From Altererythrobacter ishigakiensis (GTDB lineage: Bacteria; Pseudomonadota; Alphaproteobacteria; Sphingomonadales; Sphingomonadaceae), in NCBI RefSeq assembly GCF_001663155.1, contig NZ_CP015963.1:2609979-2673978 (forward strand): 64,000 nt of DNA, written 5' to 3'. Each line of letters begins with the position of its first letter. Position 1 is the first letter of the stretch. The translations under genes and the position numbers were made by a program. This document shows positions 57,693-64,000 of this stretch, one piece after another. The notes beneath the pieces were generated by a model, which was given only the letters and a program-made list of their open reading frames with translations, did no database searches and had not been told where the DNA came from.

Positions 57693-59409
57693 CTTCCTGT
57701 CTCTCCGCCAAAGCCTCAGCCATTTTCTCAACCAACGCCATTGCGACATCCATCTTGGGCATCTCTTCGATTGTATCGACGCTACCTTCGCGCACGATTT
57801 GAACGGTATTCAGATCACCGCCCATCACATCGCCCGAAACGTCATTAGCGACAATCCAGTCGGCCGCCTTGCGCTTGCGTTTGCGTTTTGCATTGTCGAG
57901 CAGGTCCTCGGTTTCGGCCGCGAAACCGACCACAAGTTTAGGCCGATTGTCACTGGCTGCGACATTAGTGAGTATGTCGGGGTTCTCTTCCAGCACGAGC
58001 GCAGGGGGAGCTGAGCCGCGCTTCTTCATCTTCTCATCACGATATTCTTTGGGGCGCCAGTCAGCGACAGCGGCGACCATCACGGCTATATCAGCCGGCA
58101 TTGCTTTCTTGACCGCGTCGGACATCTGGACTGCGCTTTCGACATCAACTCGGTCAACGCCGTCGGGCGTGCGCAGCGATACCGGGCCCGCCACAAGGGT
58201 GACTTTCGCCCCCAGCGCCGCGGCGGCAGCAGCAATCGCAAAGCCTTGTTTGCCTGATGAGCGGTTCGCAATGTAGCGCACCGGATCGATTGCTTCCCAT
58301 GTGGGGCCTGCAGTGACCAGCATATGCTTGCCCTTAAGCGGCTGATGCCCCTTCTTAACCTTGAAGGATTCACCACCAAGCGCGTCCTCTTCAGCGACCT
58401 CGACATCTTCAGGACGCGCTGGTGGCGCGCCTTCGAAATCATCACCTTCGATTGGCTCTGGTTCAGCATCACCGGTGCCGGTCTTAACCGTGTGGTTTAT
58501 CGCTTCAGGATCTGTTGGCGGGGCAGAGCTCGCTCCTCCCTTCTTGGCGAGCAACGGCCCTGCATCGAGATCGGGTTGTGCAAGCTCTTCCTCTTCCGAA
58601 GCTTCGCAGATCTGTTCCTCGCCTTCGGCTTCCGCATCTTCGGCAGCTGCGGCGGCTTCTTCTTCCTCGAGGTATTCAGCTTCGATTTCCTCAGCTGAAC
58701 GTTTTGCTGTCGAGCGCGGTATGATCGAAGCAAGCAACCCACCAAGTCCACCACCCTTAGGCGCTGGTTCGGGCTCGATAGCTTCGATTTCGTCTTCTGC
58801 TTCTGGAACCTCTTCCTCAACAGTAGGTGCAACATCAGCGGTTTTCCGCGGAACTTCCACTTCGATTCCAAAGTGGCCTGCGATCTCAGCCCAGATCACT
58901 TCTGGCTCAGGCAATCGGCCATAGCCGAACTCACCGCATGCCATCGCGCCTTCATCGGGGTGGAGCACATTGACCCCTGCTTGCTGTAACCACTTCAGGT
59001 TGCGTTGAGTGGCTTCGTGCTCCCACATGCGTACATTCATCGCCGGCGCGATCATTACCGGCTTGTCCGTCGCAAGAATCAGTGTGGTCGCCAGATCGTC
59101 AGCAATCCCAGCCGCCATTTTCGCCATCAGATCGGCGGTTGCGGGGCATACCACCACCAGGTCAGCTTCACGGCTAAGCTGGATATGGCCCATCTCGGCT
59201 TCGTTCTTGAGGTCCCATAGCGTGGTGTGGACTTCGTTCTCGCTCAGCGCAGCTAATGCCATCGGCGTCACGAACTGCTGCCCGCCTTGCGTCAACACAC
59301 AAGTGACATCGCCACCGCCCTTGCGGATCAGGCGAACCAGCTCGCATGATTTGTAGGCAGCGATACCACCACCCACCACGAGCAAAATCTTTGGTCCCGC
59401 GCTGCTCAC
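57685..59409 (-). CDS. coaBC: Bifunctional CoaBC with a long acidic interdomain linker
   Basis: The N-terminal CoaC domain (about 1-185) decarboxylates phosphopantothenoylcysteine. It has H75 (GHIQLSR), PAMN with N125 and [10 protein letters not shown] with C158, exactly at the E. coli numbers. The C-terminal CoaB domain (about 359-574), with [20 protein letters not shown] then SSGKQG, makes the substrate from phosphopantothenate, CTP and cysteine. Between them lies about 170 residues of Glu/Asp/Ala-rich sequence, not present in the usual 400-residue enzyme. The frame is intact, so this is an insertion, not damage. The GTG start is at 59409. dut overlaps its end. Confidence 0.95.
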   Translation of the reverse strand: MSSAGPKILLVVGGGIAAYKSCELVRLIRKGGGDVTCVLTQGGQQFVTPMALAALSENEVHTTLWDLKNEAEMGHIQLSREADLVVVCPATADLMAKMAAGIADDLATTLILATDKPVMIAPAMNVRMWEHEATQRNLKWLQQAGVNVLHPDEGAMACGEFGYGRLPEPEVIWAEIAGHFGIEVEVPRKTADVAPTVEEEVPEAEDEIEAIEPEPAPKGGGLGGLLASIIPRSTAKRSAEEIEAEYLEEEEAAAAAEDAEAEGEEQICEASEEEELAQPDLDAGPLLAKKGGASSAPPTDPEAINHTVKTGTGDAEPEPIEGDDFEGAPPARPEDVEVAEEDALGGESFKVKKGHQPLKGKHMLVTAGPTWEAIDPVRYIANRSSGKQGFAIAAAAAALGAKVTLVAGPVSLRTPDGVDRVDVESAVQMSDAVKKAMPADIAVMVAAVADWRPKEYRDEKMKKRGSAPPALVLEENPDILTNVAASDNRPKLVVGFAAETEDLLDNAKRKRKRKAADWIVANDVSGDVMGGDLNTVQIVREGSVDTIEEMPKMDVAMALVEKMAEALAERQEDA

Positions 59410-59601
59410 CGGGCTTTCCCGAAGCTAGCGGGTTGCGAGGCAGTCATTTTGGCCAATAGCTCCCCTGATTTGCATATGCCTTCTGAGCCTAGCTGCACAG
59501 CAAGACCCAGCCAACCCTTGCAATAGAGTGGTTAAGTTTGTCCTAGCGCTTTCCTAACAACCAGCTAACACTGAAGCGAATGGTTTCTGGGGAGAGATGC
59601 T

Positions 59602-60003
59602 ATGGCACTGGTTTTACGCGCTTTGTTGTTTGTTGGAGGGCTGTTCTTTGTTCTTATGGGGATCGGCTTCCTGCTGGATCCGGTAGGTTCAGGTGCTGAT
59701 TTTGGAATCGCGCCGCAAGGAACTCTCGGGCTGGCATCAATGCGCGCTGATATGACAGCGTTCTTTGTCGTGGCCGGCGGTTGCATGATCTGGGGGGGAT
59801 GGGCGCGTAAAGGCGACCCTTTGCTGGTCACCGCAGCGTTGATGGCCATTGCGATTATCGGGCGGCTCTACACCTTGATCCTTAATGGTCCGCATGACGA
59901 TTGGTTCGTGCCAATCATTGTCGAAGCGGTAACAGTAATCCTGGCGCTCCTGGGCAGCCGAATGCTGCCCCACACCGCACTGATTCCTGAAGAAAGCGAT
60001 TAA
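59602..60003 (+). CDS. Small four-helix membrane protein (DUF4345-like)
   Basis: This 133-residue protein has four hydrophobic helices (about 4-27, 48-66, 75-93, 100-120). The pattern LLFVGGLFFVLMGIGFLLDP, then MRADMTAFFVVAGGCMIWGG and DDWFVPIIVEA, resembles the DUF4345 family. Function unknown. A GGGGAGAG site precedes the ATG. The stop overlaps that of the convergent ubiB by four bases. Confidence 0.72.
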   Translation: MALVLRALLFVGGLFFVLMGIGFLLDPVGSGADFGIAPQGTLGLASMRADMTAFFVVAGGCMIWGGWARKGDPLLVTAALMAIAIIGRLYTLILNGPHDDWFVPIIVEAVTVILALLGSRMLPHTALIPEESD

Positions 60004-61559
60004 GCGATCCAGCCAAGCACGGTTGCGCCGTACAGCGCACCTGCACCAGCGGCTGCTGCGGCGATATAGCCCATCCATCCGCGGCGTTTCGGCGCTGTCG
60101 GACCGACAATGAGTTCGACATGAGGCAGCGGCGGCGGCTCAGGTGCGCCACCCTTTGGCGGAAACTTTTCGTCCACTCGTCGCAGCAGATCGGGTAGCTT
60201 CAGCAGAGTCGAGAAATTCTCTTTCACAGCATCGGCAAGCGCTGCTTCCGGACCTAATTCGTCACGCACCCAATTGCGCACATAGGGCGCGGACGTATCC
60301 CACATATTGATCTGTGGGTTCAGCTGCGTCGCAATCCCCTCAACCATCACCATCGTCTTTTGCAGAAGCAGCAAATGCGGTTGGGTTTGCATGTCGAAAT
60401 CGCGGGTAATTGCGAACAGGCCATCAAGCATTTGTCCAACACTGAGTTCGCTTACCGGCTTGCCACGCATTGGCTCGCCCACTGCGCGCAATGCCGTCGC
60501 GAATTCATCGACTGAATGATAGCTCGGGACATACTGCGCCTCGAAGTGGATTTCAGCGACCCGCTGGTAGTTTCCGGTTGTCAAACCATAGAGAATTTCT
60601 GCCAGCCACATGCGCGCTCGCCGATCGATCCGCCCCATGATACCGAAATCAATCGCGACAATCGTACCGTCATCTTCGACGAACAGATTACCTTGGTGCA
60701 TGTCCGCATGGAAATAGCCGCCGCTGATTGCTTGCGTCAGGAAGGCGAGCACCAGTCGATTGGCGATCTCTCCCATGTCATGACCTTTGGCCTTAAGTTC
60801 ATTAACCTTGCTGATCTTGATGCCATCGATCCATTCAACCGTCATCACCCGGCCATTGGTGCGATCCCAGTCGACTTCAGGGATACGGTATCCCGCAAAC
60901 CCCTTCATCTTTTCGGCCAGTTCAGACGCAGAGGCTGCTTCGCGGCGAAGGTCAAGCTCGCGGTTCGTCCAACGCTTGAAGTTGGCAATCGTCAACTGCG
61001 GACGTAGGCGACGTGCTTCGTCGCTCCCCAGCGCCTCTAGATGGGCCGCTGCCCATTCGTAGGTCTCGATGTCGCGGGCGAACTGTTCGCGAATGCCGGG
61101 GCGCAGAACTTTCAGCGCAACTTTGCGCCCATCGCTGGTTACTGCACGATGGACCTGCGCGATAGAAGCGGCCCCAACTGGTTCCGGATCTATCTCACTG
61201 AAAAGCTCAGATAGCGGCCTCTCAAACGTTGAGGCGATTGATTTCTCGATATCGCTGAATGGAACAGGTGGCAGATTGTCCTGCAAACCCAGCAGATTGT
61301 CCGCCGCTTCCTCGCCTACCAGATCAGGACGCGTCGCAAGAGTCTGCCCCAATTTGATGGCCGCGGGTCCAATCGCTTTGAAGGCGGTCGCATAGTCTGG
61401 GGTCGACGGTTGAAAGGTCCCAAACCTAGCAACACGCGCCAGCCTCTTTACCTGTAAGGGCGCGTTCGGATCACGTTCGATTCCGCGCAATGCGCCATGC
61501 TTGGCGAGGATTCGCCCCCACTTAAGAAGACGCCAGATATGAGTTGAAGGACGAGCCAA
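60000..61559 (-). CDS. ubiB: UbiB family atypical kinase/ATPase for ubiquinone synthesis
   Basis: This 519-residue protein has the ABC1/ADCK hallmarks: the KxGQ motif (AIKLGQTLATRPDLV), Ala-rich loop GAASIAQVHRA, metal loop HADMHQGNLF and AIDFGIMGR, and two C-terminal membrane helices near the end. It assists ubiquinone synthesis at the inner membrane. The start is a TTG at 61559, four bases after the ubiE stop, with a GGAAAG-type site inside the ubiE end. Confidence 0.95.
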   Translation of the reverse strand: MARPSTHIWRLLKWGRILAKHGALRGIERDPNAPLQVKRLARVARFGTFQPSTPDYATAFKAIGPAAIKLGQTLATRPDLVGEEAADNLLGLQDNLPPVPFSDIEKSIASTFERPLSELFSEIDPEPVGAASIAQVHRAVTSDGRKVALKVLRPGIREQFARDIETYEWAAAHLEALGSDEARRLRPQLTIANFKRWTNRELDLRREAASASELAEKMKGFAGYRIPEVDWDRTNGRVMTVEWIDGIKISKVNELKAKGHDMGEIANRLVLAFLTQAISGGYFHADMHQGNLFVEDDGTIVAIDFGIMGRIDRRARMWLAEILYGLTTGNYQRVAEIHFEAQYVPSYHSVDEFATALRAVGEPMRGKPVSELSVGQMLDGLFAITRDFDMQTQPHLLLLQKTMVMVEGIATQLNPQINMWDTSAPYVRNWVRDELGPEAALADAVKENFSTLLKLPDLLRRVDEKFPPKGGAPEPPPLPHVELIVGPTAPKRRGWMGYIAAAAAGAGALYGATVLGWIA

Positions 61560-61563
61560 GCGC

Positions 61564-62295
61564 TTAGACTTTCCACCCCGAGTGGATGTTTACCGCACCG
61601 CCAAGAATCTTCTCGACCCGTGTATTTCTGAAACCCGCATCCTTGATCATGGCTTCAAACTCGTGCGCAAGCGGGAAGCGGCGGATCGATTCCGCCAAAT
61701 AGCGATAGCTGTCTTCATCATCCGCGATGGCCTTGCCCAGTTTAGGCATGACCTGATGCGAATAAAGATCGTATATTTCCTTGAAGCCTGGCCATTCGGT
61801 CGTGCCGAACTCCATGCAGAAAAATCGTCCGCCAGGACGCAATACGCGATGAGCTTCCGACAGCGCCTTGTCGATATGTGTCACATTCCGGATACCAAAT
61901 ACGATCGTGTAGGCATCAAACTGGTTCGCTGGATAGCTCAGCGTCTCAGCATTCTGGCAAGACCACGACAAACCATCGATACCGCGTTCCATCGCGCGTT
62001 CGATGCCAACATCCAGCATATCCTGATTGATGTCAGCCACCACCACTTCGGCCCCGCGCGCAGCCATACGAAAGGCGATGTCGCCAGTGCCCCCCGCCAT
62101 GTCCAGAATCGCTTCACCCGGCTGTGGTTTTACCCGCCGCACAAAGCGATCCTTCCAAAGGCGGTGCATACCGCCAGACATAGCATCGTTCATGATGTCG
62201 TATTTGCGCGCGACATTGGAAAAGACCGCGCCAACGCGCTTGGTCTTTTCTTGCGGATCGACATCTTCGTAGCCGAAAGAAACCTTATTAGTCAT
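61564..62295 (-). CDS. ubiE: Demethylmenaquinone/2-methoxy-6-polyprenyl-1,4-benzoquinol methyltransferase
   Basis: This 243-residue SAM-dependent C-methyltransferase has the UbiE signatures YDIMNDAMSGGMHRLWKDRF, the SAM loop LDMAGGTGDIAFRMA, VFGIRNVTHIDKAL and the C-terminal GGAVNIHSGWKV. It acts in ubiquinone synthesis and heads the ubiE-ubiB operon. The ATG at 62295 fits the family. A longer frame to 62331 would run into the mutM leader. It is divergent from mutM. Confidence 0.97.
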   Translation of the reverse strand: MTNKVSFGYEDVDPQEKTKRVGAVFSNVARKYDIMNDAMSGGMHRLWKDRFVRRVKPQPGEAILDMAGGTGDIAFRMAARGAEVVVADINQDMLDVGIERAMERGIDGLSWSCQNAETLSYPANQFDAYTIVFGIRNVTHIDKALSEAHRVLRPGGRFFCMEFGTTEWPGFKEIYDLYSHQVMPKLGKAIADDEDSYRYLAESIRRFPLAHEFEAMIKDAGFRNTRVEKILGGAVNIHSGWKV

Positions 62296-62351
62296 AGCGG
62301 GGCGCCTTAGGATGAATTGCGAGCGTAGCAAAGGGTGTTAAGAGCATCTCC

Positions 62352-63167
62352 ATGCCAGAGTTACCAGAAGTTGAGACAACGGTCCGCGGACTTGCCCGGT
62401 TCCTGGAAGGCGCAAGGATTGAGCGTGTGGTGATGAACCGACCGGATTTGCGCCGCCCGTTTCCAAAGGATCTGGTGCAAGTGCTGACGGGAGCGACTGT
62501 GACGAACCTATCACGACGGGCAAAATATGGATTGATTCATACCGATCGCGATCAAACGATGGTGTTCCATCTGGGCATGAGCGGGAGGTGGCGAATTGAT
62601 CCTGCTGAGCCGGACAAACACGACCACCTTATCCTGGAGACCGGTGCCAACCGGTTTGCGCTATGCGATCCGCGAAGATTTGGCTCGGTCGATTTGGTTG
62701 GCACGCCAGCGCTAGTCGATTGGCCGCCGTTTGCTGCACTCGGGCCGGAGCCACTCGGCGAAGAACTTAGCGCGAACTATCTCAAACCCGCGCTCAAAGG
62801 ACGCAAACAAGCGATCAAGCTGTGCCTGCTTGATCAGCGCATCGTGGCGGGTCTCGGCAATATATATGTGTGCGAAGCGCTGTGGCGTGCTGGCATCCAT
62901 CCGCGCAAAGCCGGTGGCAAGGTAACCAAACCTCAACTCGAACGGCTAGTCCCGGCGATCAAGGAAGTGCTGGCTCAATCGATCAGCGATGGCGGCTCAA
63001 CCTTGCGTGACTATGCTGCCCCCGACGGGGAGCTGGGTTATTTCGCGACCCGCTTCGACGTGTACGGTCGCGAAGGAGAGGATTGCCACCACAGTGACGG
63101 TGGGATGATCCGCCGCTTCGTGCAAGGTGGGCGCAGCACCTGGTTCTGCCCGCGTTGCCAGAAGTAA
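62352..63167 (+). CDS. mutM: Formamidopyrimidine-DNA glycosylase (Fpg)
   Basis: This 271-residue DNA repair enzyme removes oxidised purines such as 8-oxoguanine. It starts MPELPEVETTVRGL with the catalytic Pro2 (after Met removal), E3 and E6. It has the helix-two-turn-helix GLGNIYVCEALWRAGIHP and a C-terminal zinc finger of CHH...CPRCQ type, with GGRSTWFCPRCQ. It is divergent from ubiE and upstream of rpsT, an order common in sphingomonads. Confidence 0.97.
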   Translation: MPELPEVETTVRGLARFLEGARIERVVMNRPDLRRPFPKDLVQVLTGATVTNLSRRAKYGLIHTDRDQTMVFHLGMSGRWRIDPAEPDKHDHLILETGANRFALCDPRRFGSVDLVGTPALVDWPPFAALGPEPLGEELSANYLKPALKGRKQAIKLCLLDQRIVAGLGNIYVCEALWRAGIHPRKAGGKVTKPQLERLVPAIKEVLAQSISDGGSTLRDYAAPDGELGYFATRFDVYGREGEDCHHSDGGMIRRFVQGGRSTWFCPRCQK

Positions 63168-63304
63168 GCGAATCCTTGACCTTCGCTCGACGCCCGACTA
63201 TGTGCGCGCCTTTCCGGCGGTGAATCGCCGACTTTCGAAAAATTACCGAGTAAACATTTCGGTCGCCTAAGCGGCCATCACAGAACGCGAGACAGAACGA
63301 AGTT

Positions 63305-63565
63305 ATGGCCAATACGCCGCAAGCAAAGAAGCGCATCCGTCGCAACAACCGCCGCGCAGAGATCAATGGTGCGCGCGTCAGCCGCATCCGCGGTTTCGTG
63401 AAAAAGGTCGAAGCAGCTTGCGAAGCTGGCGACAAGGCAGCCGCCGCTGAAGCGTTGAAGGCCGCTCAGCCTGAAATGGCTCGCGGTGTTGCTCGCGGCG
63501 TTCTTCACAAGAACACCGTTGCGCGCAAGATGTCGCGCCTTTCGAAGCGAGTCGCAGCGCTCTGA
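63305..63565 (+). CDS. rpsT: 30S ribosomal protein S20
   Basis: This 86-residue basic protein has the S20 pattern [20 protein letters not shown] and a C-terminal [19 protein letters not shown]. It binds 16S rRNA early in 30S assembly. A terminator lies 50 bases after the stop. In many alphaproteobacteria dnaA follows rpsT. Confidence 0.97.
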   Translation: MANTPQAKKRIRRNNRRAEINGARVSRIRGFVKKVEAACEAGDKAAAAEALKAAQPEMARGVARGVLHKNTVARKMSRLSKRVAAL

Positions 63566-63615
63566 TTCGCGTTTCAATGATCGCTTAGGCGATGCTGCAA
63601 TGCACATGGATAGCC

Positions 63616-63648
63616 AAAGGGCCGACCCAACATGGGTACGGCCCTTTT
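63616..63648 (+). terminator. Rho-independent terminator after rpsT
   Basis: AAAGGGCCG and CGGCCCTTTT form a stem with an inner ACCC/GGGT pairing, and a T-rich stretch follows the second arm. Confidence 0.88.
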
Positions 63649-63951
63649 GTTTTGTCCGAAGTGTGACGGACAGGTTACCGCTAACCCTAGGACTTTCCAC
63701 GATTCGCATCGCTCAAATCATGTGAATCCTTTGTTTTCAACAACTTCAACGCAAGTCTGCGGGTTAGCGGCGAGTCAACCGAAATATTTCGCTTTTTTTA
63801 CGAAAACGGACTTGCGCTCAGACGATAGGGCTTCATAAAACGTAATTGTTCGGGGCGGGACATCTCGAACATCTACAGTTTTGGGCAGTGGGGCAACGCG
63901 CGGTTTTGCGATTCCGCGCAATGGCGAAGCTTGAACAAGTCTAGGTTTAAA
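63649..63951. promoter_or_regulatory. GANTC-rich intergenic region, probable dnaA upstream region
   Basis: No protein gene is visible in these 303 bases. GANTC sites for the CcrM methyltransferase occur at 63701, 63724, 63772 and 63910, with one more at 63967 just after the region. A perfect AT-rich palindrome, CGAAATATTTCG, lies at 63780-63791 and is followed by a seven-T run. No convincing DnaA box (TTATCCACA) is found, the best matches being 6 of 9. That it controls dnaA is inferred from the rpsT-dnaA order common in the group. Confidence 0.45.
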
Positions 63952-64000
63952 ATGTCATCTCGGGTCGATTCCGGGGGCAAAGAAGTATTGGGTTTGGGGA
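63952..64000 (+). CDS. Possible start of the next gene, perhaps dnaA (3' end outside window)
   Basis: An ATG at 63952 opens a frame of 16 codons to the window end, reading MSSRVDSGGKEVLGLG. No good ribosome binding site is seen and the residues do not yet reach any recognisable DnaA domain. I list it only because the frame stays open and the position after rpsT suits dnaA. Confidence 0.25.
   Translation, partial: MSSRVDSGGKEVLGLG

Noticed and set aside
63661..63800. Possible DnaA boxes and origin after rpsT
   Set aside because: The best candidates match only 6 of 9 positions of TTATCCACA and do not cluster, so an origin call is not supported.

Overview
The window reads as one contiguous, compact chromosomal segment of an alphaproteobacterium of the Sphingomonadales, most probably Erythrobacteraceae (Erythrobacter/Altererythrobacter type). 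That placement is an inference from protein character and gene order: a NepR/EcfG general stress locus, the timA-mltA-smr cluster next to secB, ubiE/ubiB divergent from mutM, and rpsT at the end facing what is probably dnaA just outside the window. I see no insertion sequence, prophage, CRISPR array, rRNA or other sign of recent transfer. Many genes overlap by 4 bases (ATGA) or nearly touch, and several convergent pairs have touching or overlapping stops.

Layout. 1-2.3 kb: a CHASE-type HWE/HisKA_2 histidine kinase (cut by the left edge) divergent from nepR-ecfG, with a palindromic promoter between them that fits the EcfG consensus on both strands. 2.3-9.9 kb: sodB with a TTGCA-rich operator-like region, a DAACS transporter, glmM-DUF1272-thiD, a LOG-family protein, and a phosphotransferase paired with a lipocalin-like protein. 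9.9-13.8 kb: tRNA-Gln, ppx-rlmE, a membrane-anchored cytochrome c and pheA. 13.9-21.0 kb: a tight seven-gene operon DUF4129-DUF4350-MoxR-DUF58-SpoIIM-RDD ending in a class A beta-lactamase. 21.0-24.1 kb: isoaspartyl peptidase, SDR and esterase.

24.2-28.4 kb is the most interesting block. It is a divergent bufferin-type RiPP locus. To the left run bufA2-bufB-bufC (six-Cys precursor, DUF692 MNIO enzyme, DUF2063 partner). To the right run bufA1-doxX-sigF-nrsF (four-Cys DUF2282 precursor, DoxX protein, ECF sigma, DUF1109 anti-sigma). Each side has a GTAAC(C/T)-N16-CGAA promoter and a short 5' hairpin. The families are known from copper-responsive bufferin systems. The arrangement, two different precursors sharing one maturation pair under twin promoters and an in-cluster sigma factor, deserves attention.

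28.4-40.7 kb: ispG, an Ala/Gly pentapeptide-repeat protein, mntP, a histone-deacetylase-family hydrolase, a retropepsin-like protease, an FAD monooxygenase-like protein, two convergent L,D-transpeptidases, an EamA transporter, acnA with a rhodanese lipoprotein, and a small secreted protein. 40.7-49.8 kb: ruvB-DsrE-membrane protein-ruvA, aroC, and a peroxide-defence island (ahpC, ahpF, katG). 49.8-60 kb: Pr6Pr protein, smr-mltA-timA, secB, murJ-trpS, a DUF4136 lipoprotein, and dut-coaBC, where CoaBC carries a linker of about 170 acidic residues. 60-64 kb: ubiB-ubiE, mutM, rpsT and a GANTC-rich intergenic region that probably precedes dnaA.
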